A stretch of DNA of 51,726 bases from an uncultured Clostridia bacterium. Its GTDB lineage: Bacteria; Bacillota; Clostridia; Christensenellales; Pumilibacteraceae. Location: NCBI GenBank assembly GCA_947632125.1, contig CANRNV010000005.1, positions 1-51,726 of the forward strand. The letters run 5' to 3'. Below the pieces are notes generated by a model, which made no database searches, was not told the origin of the DNA, and saw only the letters and a list, made by a program, of their open reading frames with translations. This document shows, piece by piece, positions 32,827-42,290 of the stretch; position 1 is the stretch's first letter; every line of letters begins with the position of its first letter. The position numbers were made by a program, and so were the translations under genes.

Positions 32827-33999
32827 TCATCGCGTAGATGCACGCTTACTCAGGATCTTATACGCTATCATAAGTCCCACGGTGACAAGTCCCGTTGCGG
32901 CGGCGATGATAAAGCCGTAAGTATACGTGCCCGTCGCATTATACAGAGCTTGCGCCACGGCGTTAAAGACGACCGACGACACGCCCAGCCACATCATAGC
33001 CATTCCGTAATTGGTGCCGCTGTACTTGGCTCCGCAAAGGTCGGTGGTCATGGCGGGCAACGTCGCCGACGGACCGCCGTAGGCAAAAGCCACGACGAGG
33101 ATGACGATAAAGAACGCTACGGGTGAGGAAACAAGCAACATAAGCGCGCTTATCGCCGTAAGGACGGCAAGCAGTCCCACTGTAAGCGCTCTTCCCACCC
33201 TATCGCTGAGCGTCGCCATGGACAATCTGCCCGTCGCGCTCAAAACGCCCGTCAACATGACGAGCACGCCCGCCGCGCTCTCGCTAAGCCCGTTTTCCAT
33301 GCCGAGCGTCTTGATAACGGGGCAAACCATGTTCCAGGTGGCGTTTACAAAGAAGAGCGTCATGGAGATGAGCCAAAACCTCGGCGTTTTCAGCGCCTCG
33401 CGCGGGGTCATGCCGGTAAGTTCGCCCTTTTTCGCCTCCTCGGGCAGTCGAATAAACAGGCACGCCAACGCGCCCACCGTCAAGAAGATGAGCGACAGGG
33501 TCAAAAAAGTGAGTTTCATATCCCCGTCATACGCGCCTATAAGCGCTTGGGCAACGGGCGTAAACACCACCGTCGACAGTCCGAACGCCCCTACCGACAG
33601 TCCGGAGGCGAGCCCCCTTTTGGTCGGGAACCACTTTTGCAGGCAAGACAGGACGCTTCCGTATGTAAAGCCGCAGCCCACGCCCGCTATCACGCCATAG
33701 GTGACAAAGATGAGCCAAGGCGCAAAGGAAATAAAGGATGTCAGCAAAATTCCTCCGCCAAACAGGCACACGCCGATAAAGGCGATAAGCCGAGGTCCCA
33801 CCTTGTCTTGCAAAAATCCGCCAAACAGGTTTCCGCTCACGAAGCCGAACATCATGACCGACTGAACCATGGCGGCGGAGGACTTATCCAGCCCGAAGTA
33901 AGCCTGAACGGGCGCGTTGAAAACGCTCCACAGGTACAAAATTCCCACGCATAACTGCACGCAAAGGCAGGCGATGACAGTGACCGTTTTTTTATTCAT
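32827..33999 (-). CDS. OFA-type major facilitator transporter
   Basis: A 390-residue protein with twelve membrane segments. It begins NKKTVTVIACLCVQLCVGILYLWSVF, typical of the oxalate/formate antiporter (OFA) family, and has the first-half GGFLQDKVGPRLIAF loop and GVGCGFTYGSVLSCLQKWFP, a conserved OFA region. Candidate substrates are monocarboxylates such as lactate, oxalate or formate. The start at 33999 overlaps the end of gltX by 8 nt; an alternative ATG lies 5 codons upstream. It belongs to the gltX-MFS-XRE transcript. Confidence 0.82.
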   Translation of the reverse strand: MNKKTVTVIACLCVQLCVGILYLWSVFNAPVQAYFGLDKSSAAMVQSVMMFGFVSGNLFGGFLQDKVGPRLIAFIGVCLFGGGILLTSFISFAPWLIFVTYGVIAGVGCGFTYGSVLSCLQKWFPTKRGLASGLSVGAFGLSTVVFTPVAQALIGAYDGDMKLTFLTLSLIFLTVGALACLFIRLPEEAKKGELTGMTPREALKTPRFWLISMTLFFVNATWNMVCPVIKTLGMENGLSESAAGVLVMLTGVLSATGRLSMATLSDRVGRALTVGLLAVLTAISALMLLVSSPVAFFIVILVVAFAYGGPSATLPAMTTDLCGAKYSGTNYGMAMMWLGVSSVVFNAVAQALYNATGTYTYGFIIAAATGLVTVGLMIAYKILSKRASTR

Positions 34000-35419
34000 T
34001 CCGCACCCTTTCAAGCGAGCATTTCAGCCGTCTTACGCTCTCGCTTTGCCCAAGCAATTGAGCCATTTCCACCGCTCCGCCCGGAGTGGACTGCGCGCCC
34101 GTAAGGGCTATGCGGTAGATCCAAAGCACCTGACCTTTTTTGTAGCCGTTCTTCTCGCCGTAAGCTATAAGCGCGTCGTGAAGATCGGCAAAGTCGTTTT
34201 GGGTAAGTTCTATCAGCCCGCTCAGCATATCCCCGGCCGTGCCGATGTCCGTTTTCCACTTGGCATTGACGAACAAGTTGAGGTCGTAGCCGTCGAAGTG
34301 CGTCAAAAATTCGGTCAGCTTGCCGATGTCGGTAAACACTTCCGTCCTCGAATGGAGCAGCGTCGACAACAGCCTTAGGTCGTAGCCTTTAAGATAGTCG
34401 TACAGGGGATAAAACTTCATTGCATAGTCGTGGAAAGCCTCTTCGCTCATCTCCTTGACATAGAGCGAATTGATGTACCTCATCTTTTGCTCGTCGAAGA
34501 TAGAGGGCGATCGGCTCACGCCCGAAAGGTCGAACTTGTCGATAAGTTCGTTTAGCGTGAACTTTTCGGTATTATCCTTGCTGCTCCAACCGAGCAGTGC
34601 GATATAGTTGACAATCGCCTCTTTTAGGAACCCTTTCTTAATGAAATCCTCATAGCTTGCGTCGCCGTATCGTTTGCTCAGCTTGTGGGTGGCGTCCCTC
34701 ATTATGGGTTGGAGGTGAATATAGTGCGGACGCTCCCAGCCCAAGCCGTCGTACAAAAGGTTGTATTTGGGCGTGCTCGATAGGTACTCGACGCCTCGAA
34801 TGACGTAGTTTATACCCATAAGGTGGTCGTCGACGACGTTCGCGAAGTTGTAGGTGGGCATTCCGTCCGACTTAATGAGTATGTTGTCCTCGAGTTCCTT
34901 GTTGTCCACCGTAATATCGCCGAACACCATATCGGTATAGGTGGTCGAGCCGTTCTCGGGGATATTCTGCCTTATTACGTAGCTGTCCCCTCTTTTGAGC
35001 CTCATTTCGACCTCTTCCTTGCTTAGCGACGCGCAATGTTTGTCGTACTTGGTCGCTCCGCTCTCGTGAAGCTGTTCGAGGCGCTCCTTGGTGCAAAAAC
35101 AGTAGTACGCATGACCGTTCTCGACAAGCTTTTTGGCGTATTCGAGGTAGGCGTTTTTGCGCTCGCTTTGAATGTACGGACCGTAGTCGCCGCCGACGTC
35201 CGGTCCCTCATCGTAGATAAGTCCCGCATCTTTGAGCGTGGAATATATGATCTCCACCGAGCCCGGCACGTAGCGTTCCCTGTCGGTGTCCTCTATGCGT
35301 AAGATAAACTTTCCGCCGTTCTTCTTTGCAAACAAATATGCATACAGCGCCGTGCGCAAGCCGCCTATGTGCAAATATCCCGTAGGCGAGGGCGCAAATC
35401 TTGTTCTGACTTCTTCCAT
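33992..35419 (-). CDS. gltX: Glutamate-tRNA ligase
   Basis: A 475-residue class I aminoacyl-tRNA synthetase. The HIGH motif is in SPTGYLHIGGLRTALY (residues 10-25) and KMSKS is KLSKRYG (near residue 245). The C-terminal anticodon-binding domain is complete. It charges tRNA-Glu; whether it also charges tRNA-Gln depends on gatCAB, not visible here. It is first in an operon with the OFA transporter and XRE regulator. The ribosome binding site is AAGGAG. Confidence 0.96.
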   Translation of the reverse strand: MEEVRTRFAPSPTGYLHIGGLRTALYAYLFAKKNGGKFILRIEDTDRERYVPGSVEIIYSTLKDAGLIYDEGPDVGGDYGPYIQSERKNAYLEYAKKLVENGHAYYCFCTKERLEQLHESGATKYDKHCASLSKEEVEMRLKRGDSYVIRQNIPENGSTTYTDMVFGDITVDNKELEDNILIKSDGMPTYNFANVVDDHLMGINYVIRGVEYLSSTPKYNLLYDGLGWERPHYIHLQPIMRDATHKLSKRYGDASYEDFIKKGFLKEAIVNYIALLGWSSKDNTEKFTLNELIDKFDLSGVSRSPSIFDEQKMRYINSLYVKEMSEEAFHDYAMKFYPLYDYLKGYDLRLLSTLLHSRTEVFTDIGKLTEFLTHFDGYDLNLFVNAKWKTDIGTAGDMLSGLIELTQNDFADLHDALIAYGEKNGYKKGQVLWIYRIALTGAQSTPGGAVEMAQLLGQSESVRRLKCSLERVRNE

Positions 35420-35551
35420 AAAAAACAGCTCCTTTATAAGGCAATTTTATTACAAACATTTTAGCAAAAAAAGAAAAATTACGCAACTTATATGGGTGTG
35501 ATTTTACCGAATTGCCCCAAATTTATTTGATCCCTATTTTTGTGCAAAACG

Positions 35552-35580
35552 TTGACATACTTCGGTTTAAGTAGTATACT
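35552..35580 (+). promoter_or_regulatory. Sigma-A promoter of the dipeptidase gene
   Basis: Consensus TTGACA (35552-35557), a 17-nt spacer and TATACT (35575-35580). Transcription would start near 35587, 24 nt upstream of the ATG. Confidence 0.8.
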
Positions 35581-35610
35581 ATATACGAATTTTTTATAAA
35601 GGCGGTTTTT

Positions 35611-36996
35611 ATGTTAAACGATTTAGCGGAAATAATTGCTATCAAGAGCGTTTTGGGCGAACCGGCTGAGGGTGCGCCTTTCGGAATCGAGTGTCGCGAG
35701 GCTCTCGATTGGTTCCTCTCAAAAGCGGAAAGCTTCGGATTTAGGACGCACAACTACGACGGATATTGCGGCTATGCCGAATACGGCGAGGGCGAAGAGT
35801 GCGTCGGTGTGCTCTGCCACCTCGACGTCGTGCCCGCAGGCGAGGGCTGGACGACCGACCCGTACAAACTCGTCATCGAGGACGGAAAGATGTACGGTCG
35901 CGGCGTGGTGGACGACAAGGGCAGCGTGGTCATGTGCCTGCACGCTCTTAAAGAGATCAAGGAGAGCGCAGTCAAACTCAGCCGCCGCATACGTATCATC
36001 GCGGGCTGCAACGAGGAGCACGGCAGCGCCTGCATCAAGTACTACGTAAAACACGGCGAGATCCCGACTTTGAGTTTCGTGCCGGACTCCGATTTTCCGC
36101 TCATCAACAGCGAAAAGGGCATACTCCACCTGATGTATTCCCTACCCCTCGACTCTTTCTTCGCCAAAAACATCGCCTTTATCGGCGGCGGCGAGAGCTA
36201 TAACGTCGTCCCCGACCGCGCCAAGGTGAGCGTCTTTACGGACAGCGTCCTCGGGCGCAAGTTGCTCGAAATCATGGGCGGCGAAGTGAACAACAAGCTC
36301 TTCACCTCCTCGCAAGTCGTGGGCTCTTTGCTCGCGGCGGGCATAAACCCGACCGACTACTCGGCTATCGACGAGGGCGAGGTTATCACCATCGAGGCAA
36401 AGGGCGTATCCGGTCACGCCATGGCGCCCGATCTCGCCGACAACGCCATATGGAAGCTGTTTAGGTTCCTCGCGTGCTTCGACGACGGCGAACTCGTTTC
36501 CTTTATGAACGACTATATCTGCACGCCCATAAGCGCGGAAGCGCTCGGCATATATTGCAACGACGAGCAAAGCGGCGACCTCACCGTCAGCATGGGTATC
36601 ATCAAGGTGGACGACGACAGACTGCACTTCTCGCTCGATATGCGTCTGCCCATCTCCGCCTCGCACGAAGAGGTCAAAAAGCAGATCATCGGCAAGATGC
36701 CGAGAGGCTCCAAGGTCGAAGCCGAAACCTACGCTCCCAACCTCTTCATCGACAAGGACGCCCCGCTTATCAAAAGCCTGTTAAAGGTGTACACCGCCGT
36801 CACGGGCAAGGAGGGCTACTGCCTCAAATGCGGAGGCGGCACCTACGCAAGGGAACTGCCCAATGCCGTGGCTTTCGGTCCCACTTTCGAGGGCGTGGAA
36901 ACCAACATTCACAACATCGACGAAAACTCGACTGTCGAGGACTTTTATCGGGCAGCCGAAATTTACAAGCAAGCCATGATAGAACTTGCAAAATAA
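35611..36996 (+). CDS. pepV: M20 family metallodipeptidase (PepV/Sapep type)
   Basis: A 461-residue enzyme. Metal ligands of the M20 family are visible: GVLCHLDVVPAG (His), GRGVVDDKGSV (bridging Asp) and GCNEEHGSA (catalytic Glu pair); a C-terminal TYARELPNAVAFGP with NIHNIDENS has the last His. The lid domain lies between residues about 190 and 370. It hydrolyses dipeptides in the cytoplasm, probably with Mn or Zn. The start follows AAAGGCGG. It has its own promoter and is followed 44 nt later by trxA. Confidence 0.9.
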   Translation: MLNDLAEIIAIKSVLGEPAEGAPFGIECREALDWFLSKAESFGFRTHNYDGYCGYAEYGEGEECVGVLCHLDVVPAGEGWTTDPYKLVIEDGKMYGRGVVDDKGSVVMCLHALKEIKESAVKLSRRIRIIAGCNEEHGSACIKYYVKHGEIPTLSFVPDSDFPLINSEKGILHLMYSLPLDSFFAKNIAFIGGGESYNVVPDRAKVSVFTDSVLGRKLLEIMGGEVNNKLFTSSQVVGSLLAAGINPTDYSAIDEGEVITIEAKGVSGHAMAPDLADNAIWKLFRFLACFDDGELVSFMNDYICTPISAEALGIYCNDEQSGDLTVSMGIIKVDDDRLHFSLDMRLPISASHEEVKKQIIGKMPRGSKVEAETYAPNLFIDKDAPLIKSLLKVYTAVTGKEGYCLKCGGGTYARELPNAVAFGPTFEGVETNIHNIDENSTVEDFYRAAEIYKQAMIELAK

Positions 36997-37040
36997 ATAA
37001 AGGCAAAGTTATACATACTACCTTAGGGAGGCATAAATAA

Positions 37041-37337
37041 ATGAAGCATTTGACTATCGATGACTTTGACAACGAAATTGCACAAGGAAAGGTGCTTGTG
37101 GACTTTTGGGCGACTTGGTGCGGTCCGTGCCGTATGCTCGCCCCCATCTTGGAACAACTCGAAGCGGAGGACAAAAGCGTCAAGATCTGTAAGGTCAACG
37201 TCGACGAACAGCCCGAATTAAGTAAACGCTTCGGCGTTATGAGTATCCCCACCCTTATCCTTTTTAAGGACGGAAAGCAAGCCGACAAGTCGGTCGGTCT
37301 TATCGACCTCGACTCGCTTAAAGAATTTGTAATTTAA
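37041..37337 (+). CDS. trxA: Thioredoxin
   Basis: A 98-residue thioredoxin with active site WCGPC (residues 26-30), the conserved cis-Pro in GVMSIPTLILF, and the usual DFWATW stretch. It is slightly shorter than the typical 105 residues, with a short N-terminus. It reduces disulfides in the cytoplasm with thioredoxin reductase, not present here. GGGAGG precedes the ATG. A terminator follows at 37344. Confidence 0.94.
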   Translation: MKHLTIDDFDNEIAQGKVLVDFWATWCGPCRMLAPILEQLEAEDKSVKICKVNVDEQPELSKRFGVMSIPTLILFKDGKQADKSVGLIDLDSLKEFVI

Positions 37338-37343
37338 CAGCCG

Positions 37344-37371
37344 AAAACGAGCTTAATTGGGCTCGTTTTTT
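37344..37371 (+). terminator. Rho-independent terminator after trxA
   Basis: AAAACGAGC (37344-37352) pairs with GCTCGTTTT (37361-37369) and runs into a T run. Confidence 0.8.
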
Positions 37372-37431
37372 CTTGCAAGCTGCGGCTTAAAAAAAAACTT
37401 AACCGAAAATCGACGGAGGTAGAAAATTATT

Positions 37432-38001
37432 ATGCTTAAAGATTTGGGAGTAAAACCGTTTATTTTCCCCATGCCCGTGCTTATGATAGCGACCTACGAC
37501 AAATCGGGCAAGGTGGACGTAATGAACATGGCTTGGGGCGGTATCTGCGACGAGGACAAGGTCGCCCTCAACATCACCGAAACGCACAAGACGGCGCTTA
37601 ACATCAAGGAGCGTATGGCTTTTACGCTCTCAGTCGCCGACATTCCGCACATAAAGGAAGCCGACTATTTCGGCATCGCCTCGGGCAACGACACGCCCGA
37701 CAAGTTCGAGCGGTCGGAACTTACCGCAATAAAGAGCGAGCGAGTGGACGCTCCCGTAATTAAGGAGTTCCCCATAACGCTCGAATGTAAGGTCATCGAG
37801 TTGCAACACCCCGAGGGCGGATTTCGCGTGCTCGGCAAAATAGTAAACGTGCTTGCCGACGAAAAGGTATTGGACGGCGACACCGTCGATCCCAAAAAGC
37901 TCAACGCCTTTGTATTCGACCAATTCGGCGGCAACTACTACGCTATCGGCGAAAAAGTGGGCAAAGCTTGGGACGCCGGCGCCGAACTCTTAAAAGACTG
38001 A
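37432..38001 (+). CDS. Flavin reductase-like (FMN-binding split-barrel) protein
   Basis: A 189-residue protein of the DIM6/NTAB type flavin-reductase family. It starts LGVKPFIFPMPVLMIATYD and continues VDVMNMAWGGICDEDKVALNIT, the usual FMN-binding region with the PMPVLMI strand, then FTLSVADIPHIKEADYFG. It probably binds FMN and reduces flavin or a small substrate with NAD(P)H; the physiological partner is unknown. GGAGG lies upstream of the ATG. It is separated from trxA by a terminator, so it may have its own promoter. Confidence 0.88.
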   Translation: MLKDLGVKPFIFPMPVLMIATYDKSGKVDVMNMAWGGICDEDKVALNITETHKTALNIKERMAFTLSVADIPHIKEADYFGIASGNDTPDKFERSELTAIKSERVDAPVIKEFPITLECKVIELQHPEGGFRVLGKIVNVLADEKVLDGDTVDPKKLNAFVFDQFGGNYYAIGEKVGKAWDAGAELLKD

Positions 38002-38034
38002 GGACGTTTTTCTCGACTTACCTAATCAATTGCT

Positions 38035-38074
38035 TAAAAAGCTTTTCCCCAAAAAAGGGAAGAAGCTTTTTTTA
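38035..38074. terminator. Bidirectional terminator between flavin reductase and Fic genes
   Basis: AAAAAGCTTTTCCC pairs with GGGAAGAAGCTTTTT (one bulge) and is flanked by A and T runs. The Fic gene stop codon lies at its right edge. Confidence 0.75.
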
Positions 38075-39010
38075 AGTATTCAACTTAGTCAGACACTTAT
38101 CATATAAAAACCGTTTGATTTGCTCTTTTTTATCCGTTTCATAGTAAGCGATCAAAAGTTCCTTGTATTCGGAAACGCACTCTTCCGGAATTACGATAAG
38201 CCCCGCCCCGCCCGATATCAAGATGTGATTGGCAAATATCACCGAGGTGCGTTTGTTGCCGTCGATAAAAAGCTGCTTTTTGGTAATAAAAAGCAATGCG
38301 TCAATTGCGCGTTCGTATATGTTTTTTTCGGCTAAAATATCGTTTAGTTGCTCTGTCACAACGGTTTCTATCGGAAATTCGGGCTTCCAATGCGTTCCGC
38401 CTATGGAAACGGGAACGCTGCGAAGTTTGCCGGCGTTAAAGTAAAACCCCTCTTCCACAAGCTTGTTAATCAAGCACAAAATCGAATAGTCCGATTTTGC
38501 GGTTATCACATCTTCGTCTAATATAAATTGCCAAGCATGTTTTAAGTTATTGATCTTTTGAATATCGTCGGCAGACACACCATTGATTTTTCCGCCCTCG
38601 ATAATTGTTTCCGTATCGAGGAATGTAACGGCAACCCCCTCCAAAACGGCTTGCTTATAAATCGTGTCGGCAAGAGATCGCTTTGCAAAGTCGATATTCA
38701 GTCGGACGTCATCGGTCAAGTCATTTGTTACATACTTGCGCTCTTTCAGCTGCTTGGTCACATAGCGCAACTTGCGTTTGATTTCCTTTGCCGATAAGTT
38801 ATTGCTTTGGATCGAAGAATAAAGTTCGTCGCTGTACTCGCCGACATAAGACGTGCGAACAATTCCGTTTTCGCGTTTATGCAGATATATATACTTGCCG
38901 CCCTTTATTTCCCGTATCTCCGCAGTGCCCCATAGCAATGAATTAAGCTGCGCATTGTATTCTTTTTGCAACTTGACAAGTTCCATTGTATCCGTAAAAT
39001 CGTTTTTCAT
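38072..39010 (-). CDS. Fic/Doc-fold protein with altered catalytic motif
   Basis: A 312-residue protein. The Fic core motif is KKQLFIDGNKRTSVIFAN (near residues 245-262): the FIDGNKRT part is complete, with Asp, Asn and Arg, but the usual His at its start is Gln (CAG) and the Pro is Leu. N-terminal residues 1-100 form a helical charged region; TETIIEGGKINGVSADD before the core resembles the loop that precedes the catalytic domain in Fic proteins. With the base missing, AMP transfer is doubtful. It lies directly downstream of jag with a terminator between them. No antitoxin is evident. Confidence 0.75.
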   Translation of the reverse strand: MKNDFTDTMELVKLQKEYNAQLNSLLWGTAEIREIKGGKYIYLHKRENGIVRTSYVGEYSDELYSSIQSNNLSAKEIKRKLRYVTKQLKERKYVTNDLTDDVRLNIDFAKRSLADTIYKQAVLEGVAVTFLDTETIIEGGKINGVSADDIQKINNLKHAWQFILDEDVITAKSDYSILCLINKLVEEGFYFNAGKLRSVPVSIGGTHWKPEFPIETVVTEQLNDILAEKNIYERAIDALLFITKKQLFIDGNKRTSVIFANHILISGGAGLIVIPEECVSEYKELLIAYYETDKKEQIKRFLYDKCLTKLNT

Positions 39011-39082
39011 AGGTAAATTATATCACAATTGTGAAACAAAATCAAGCCTAATTGATATGTTTTGTTTCCCAAACAGCAAAAA

Positions 39083-39115
39083 AAATCGGTTCCGAGAAAG
39101 CCTCAGAGCCGATTT
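39083..39115 (-). terminator. Terminator after jag (end of the rplM-jag cluster)
   Basis: AAATCGGTTCCGAG (39083-39096) pairs with CTCAGAGCCGATTT (39102-39115) with mismatches, followed by a T run on the minus strand. Confidence 0.75.
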
Positions 39116-39137
39116 ATTGATTTCAAATTTTATAAAA

Positions 39138-40034
39138 TTATCTTCTCTTGCAGAAAATGACTACCCTGCGATTGGGCTCGTGACCCTCGCTTCGGGTGAT
39201 GAGTTTGTCGTTGTTGGCGAGCGTGGCGTGGATTATTCTTCGCTCATTGCTGTTCATCGGTTCAAGCACGACCTTGTGCCTGATTTTAAGGCACTTTGCA
39301 GCCATCTTGTTGGCGAGCGCAACGAGGCTTTCCTTGCGTTTAGCCCTATAATTGTCACAGTCCACGACCACACGATAATATTTGTCGTCGTCCCTGTTGA
39401 TGGCGCAACTTATGATGTATTCGATGGCGTCGAGCACCTCACCGTGATAGCCGATGAGTTCGCTCGTCTGTGCGGCGAGATCGACTACAACTCCGCCTGC
39501 CACGATGGACGAGGTGACCGTGCAATCAATACCCATCTTGGTAACGATATTCCTCGCAAGCTGCTCCGCCGTATTTGCCACTTCGGGAGTGACGGGCACG
39601 TTGCGCCTGAGTTCTTTTGTTTCCTCTTTGACGGACTGCTCCTTTTTGACAGCGGGTTTAGCTGCGGGCTTGGCAGCCGGCTGCTCCTTTTTGACTTCTT
39701 TCTTGGGTTTGGGCTGATCGTCCCTGAGTTCCCTTTTTGGCTCTTTGGGCTCGCGCTTTTGCTCCCTAACCTCTTTTTTGGGGAGATCCTCTTTCTTCTG
39801 CGGTGCCGCTTCTTTTATCAAGGGTTCCTTTTTGGGTTCATTCTTGGGGACCGCAACAGGCTCTGCCGGAAAGTCCGCATCTCCCTTGACCGAAATACGA
39901 ACCTTGGCTTTTCGGAACAAGCCGCCGTTATCGAGCACCTCTACGTCCACGTCCATAAGTGTCTTATTAAGCTGCTTTAAGCCATTGTCTATGGCGTCTT
40001 TAAGCTTTCTGCCTGTACTTTCTATTACTACCAT
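39138..40034 (-). CDS. jag: RNA-binding protein Jag/KhpB (SpoIIIJ-associated)
   Basis: A 298-residue protein. Jag-N domain at about residues 1-52 (STGRKLKDAIDNGLKQLNK...), then a Lys/Glu/Pro-rich, low-complexity linker (about 60-145, many KKE and PKK repeats), a KH domain (about 150-225, SELIGYHGEVLDAIEYI) and an R3H domain ending NERRIIHATLANNDKLITRSEG. Jag/KhpB binds RNA and is linked to YidC/SpoIIIJ and cell-wall synthesis. It is 17 nt after yidC. The linker is longer than usual. CAGGAG precedes the ATG. Confidence 0.92.
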   Translation of the reverse strand: MVVIESTGRKLKDAIDNGLKQLNKTLMDVDVEVLDNGGLFRKAKVRISVKGDADFPAEPVAVPKNEPKKEPLIKEAAPQKKEDLPKKEVREQKREPKEPKRELRDDQPKPKKEVKKEQPAAKPAAKPAVKKEQSVKEETKELRRNVPVTPEVANTAEQLARNIVTKMGIDCTVTSSIVAGGVVVDLAAQTSELIGYHGEVLDAIEYIISCAINRDDDKYYRVVVDCDNYRAKRKESLVALANKMAAKCLKIRHKVVLEPMNSNERRIIHATLANNDKLITRSEGHEPNRRVVIFCKRR

Positions 40035-40051
40035 AATAAGCTCCTGAAATT

Positions 40052-41470
40052 TTATTTTTTGTTCTTACCGTTGATTTTGTCATTGGGGTCCTGCCTGCCG
40101 TATTTGACGACCTCGGTGTCGCGCATCTTGAACCCGCCGTCCATAAGGTTGACAATAAGTGTCGTTACAAGGTTGATAAGCAAGGTCATTATCGAGTTGG
40201 TCACCATGTACAAAGTGAACGCGCTCGAACTTGTGATGGCGAACACGCCGAGCATTATGGGCATCATCCACATCATAACTTTCATCATGCCCATGCCCTG
40301 ACCGTTCATTTGCCCCGCGTTTTTTTGCTGACGAGTGGAAATAAACTGCGACAACAAGCTCAGCCCCACGACTGCGATGACCATAATGAGGTAACCGTTG
40401 TTTTTGTTGAGCGAATTGTCCTTGCGCACCTTGGCGGTAACGATGTCGTAGCTGTCGCTCGCCATGTCCTCGAACATCTTTTGCTTGTCCTCGTACACTT
40501 TGCCGGGGTTTTTGTTGAAGTCGAGATAGCTGCCCACCGTGCTCTTAAAAGCGGAATAGGTGGGGACGGCGTTCGACCACGGCACGTCGGCGATCCAAAT
40601 GCTCTTTATCCAAATGAATGACGGCTTGTTTTGCACATACACGTCGTACGACGCGTCCTGAGCCATGACCTGCATCAAGATGCTCATTGTAAAATGAAGA
40701 TCGTCGTTGTCGGGATCGTCGCCGCGCTTGATGCCCTTATTCGCCTCGATGTATTTAAGATAGCTTCCGTCATATTCGACATTAAAGCGTTTCAACTCTT
40801 TTACAGCCGTGTCGATGTCGACCTTGACTTTGTCATCGTCAAGCAACCTCTTTATCTCCTCCGAGGAGAAGGTGCTGCGCAAAAGTTCTTCATCGCCGAG
40901 CAATTCGCTGAGCCACTCGTCGATCTTTTCGTACGCGGCCTTGCCCTCCTCGTCCGTTTGCGAGATCACGGTAACCGCATCTTCGCCGATGACAAATCCA
41001 TCGGTTGCCCGCTTTTCGTAATCGAAGCCCGTTTCGTCATACGCCGTAACGTAAGCGTCGTACATCTCCACATACTGCTTAAACTCCATGTACGAGGACA
41101 CCGAACGGAGCGCGGTAAAGAAAGTAATAAAGAGGACAAGCGTGATGATAAGCGGCAAGCACGCCGACATATAGCTAAAACCCGAACTGCGTTGAAGCTC
41201 CATCTGCTTGCGTTGAAGCATCTGTTTGTCCGCCCCATACTGCTTTTCGAGTTTATCCATTTGCGGTTTGAGCGCTTCGGTAATGCGCTGATTTTTGCGC
41301 ATCTTGTACCTTTGATAGAAGTCAAGCGGCGACAGTATCAGTTTTAGAAAGATGACGAGAACAACAATTCGCCATCCGTAATTGCCGATAAAGCCGAATA
41401 CGTTCAGTATGAACCATTGCCAAACACCGCTTGGCGCCACTACGTCGATTGCCGACATCAAAAAAGCCAT
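40052..41470 (-). CDS. yidC: Membrane protein insertase YidC/Oxa1 family, with large extracytoplasmic loop
   Basis: A 472-residue protein. TM1 (about residues 19-45, [27 protein letters not shown]) is followed by a cytoplasmic helical hairpin ([27 protein letters not shown]), TM2 (about 98-122), a long hydrophilic acidic region (about 130-285), then the remaining segments, ending in VYK-type [11 protein letters not shown]. Typical Gram-positive YidC proteins have 250-290 residues, so the loop after TM2 is an insert of about 150 residues on the outer face. It inserts membrane proteins with or without Sec. It overlaps yidD by 13 nt. Confidence 0.88.
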   Translation of the reverse strand: MAFLMSAIDVVAPSGVWQWFILNVFGFIGNYGWRIVVLVIFLKLILSPLDFYQRYKMRKNQRITEALKPQMDKLEKQYGADKQMLQRKQMELQRSSGFSYMSACLPLIITLVLFITFFTALRSVSSYMEFKQYVEMYDAYVTAYDETGFDYEKRATDGFVIGEDAVTVISQTDEEGKAAYEKIDEWLSELLGDEELLRSTFSSEEIKRLLDDDKVKVDIDTAVKELKRFNVEYDGSYLKYIEANKGIKRGDDPDNDDLHFTMSILMQVMAQDASYDVYVQNKPSFIWIKSIWIADVPWSNAVPTYSAFKSTVGSYLDFNKNPGKVYEDKQKMFEDMASDSYDIVTAKVRKDNSLNKNNGYLIMVIAVVGLSLLSQFISTRQQKNAGQMNGQGMGMMKVMMWMMPIMLGVFAITSSSAFTLYMVTNSIMTLLINLVTTLIVNLMDGGFKMRDTEVVKYGRQDPNDKINGKNKK

Positions 41471-41739
41471 TTAATAACTCCTTTTGGATTGACGGGAACG
41501 GGATCGTACCCACCGTCATGACCGGGAGTGCAACGCAAAAGTCGCTTTATTCCCATTAACACGCCTTTAATTCCGTACTCGCCTATTGCGTCGAGCATAT
41601 AGCTCGAACAGCTCGGATGATAGATACATACCGACGGCATAAGCGGCGACATACACTTTTTGTAAAAAAGTACGGGCAGTACAAACACCCACCTAAGGGA
41701 AATAATATAAACAAGCAAGTTACGCTTCTTTTTTTTCAT
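41458..41739 (-). CDS. yidD: Membrane protein insertion efficiency factor YidD
   Basis: A 93-residue protein with the family signature: [25 protein letters not shown] (several conserved Cys and Pro) and [20 protein letters not shown]. It assists YidC. It overlaps rnpA by 20 nt and yidC by 13 nt, a normal Firmicute arrangement. Confidence 0.95.
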   Translation of the reverse strand: MKKKKRNLLVYIISLRWVFVLPVLFYKKCMSPLMPSVCIYHPSCSSYMLDAIGEYGIKGVLMGIKRLLRCTPGHDGGYDPVPVNPKGVIKWLF

Positions 41740-42064
41740 TTGACCTCAGTCCCGCTTTATCGATAAGTTCGGTTATCTGCTCTTTGATTTGCGCAAAGCC
41801 GAAAGCAGCGGCGTTCTGCCTTGCTACGATAACGATTTGATACCTCTTTAAGGGCAACAACTCCCTTACCACCGCTCTCATTCTGCGTTTAAGCTTGTTG
41901 CGGCGATTTGCCTTGCCAAGCTTGTTGCTTATCGAAAAGCCGATTTTAAGCGAAGCCGACTTAACGTAAAAGAGAGAAAACCCCGCCGTAGCTTTGCTTT
42001 CTCCTCTGCGATATACAAATCCAAACGATCCGTGTTTTGTAAGTCTGTAAATCTTTTTTAACAT
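41720..42064 (-). CDS. rnpA: Ribonuclease P protein component
   Basis: A 114-residue basic protein starting at [21 protein letters not shown], which matches the normal start of the family. It has the arginine-rich signature [22 protein letters not shown]. It binds the RNase P RNA for 5' processing of tRNA. An in-frame ATG seven codons upstream (42085) is possible, but neither start has a strong ribosome binding site. It follows rpmH by about 50 nt. Confidence 0.92.
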   Translation of the reverse strand: MLKKIYRLTKHGSFGFVYRRGESKATAGFSLFYVKSASLKIGFSISNKLGKANRRNKLKRRMRAVVRELLPLKRYQIVIVARQNAAAFGFAQIKEQITELIDKAGLRSNEKKEA

Positions 42065-42117
42065 ACGTTGCCATTTGGGGCGCATAAAGAGTGCGCCCCT
42101 ATGGAATAACGAATTGA

Positions 42118-42270
42118 TCAGTGGGAGCCGAGCGGCTTGGCGGCTATGTTTTTCCTACCCTTGCGACGGCGACGGGCAAGCACCCTTCTTCCGCCCTGGG
42201 TCCTCATTCTTTGCCTGAAACCGTGAACCTTGGCTCTTGCTCTCTTTTTGGGTTGATAAGTTCTTTTCAT
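42118..42270 (-). CDS. rpmH: Large ribosomal subunit protein bL34
   Basis: A 50-residue, extremely basic protein, too short for routine gene cut-offs. It reads [20 protein letters not shown], then [19 protein letters not shown], matching L34 along its whole length. It starts at the ATG 42270 with AGGAAC upstream, 20 nt after rpsI, and is followed by rnpA. In most bacteria rpmH is next to dnaA; here L13 and S9 genes precede it instead. Confidence 0.97.
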   Translation of the reverse strand: MKRTYQPKKRARAKVHGFRQRMRTQGGRRVLARRRRKGRKNIAAKPLGSH

Positions 42271-42290
42271 AATAGTTCCTCTTATCTATA

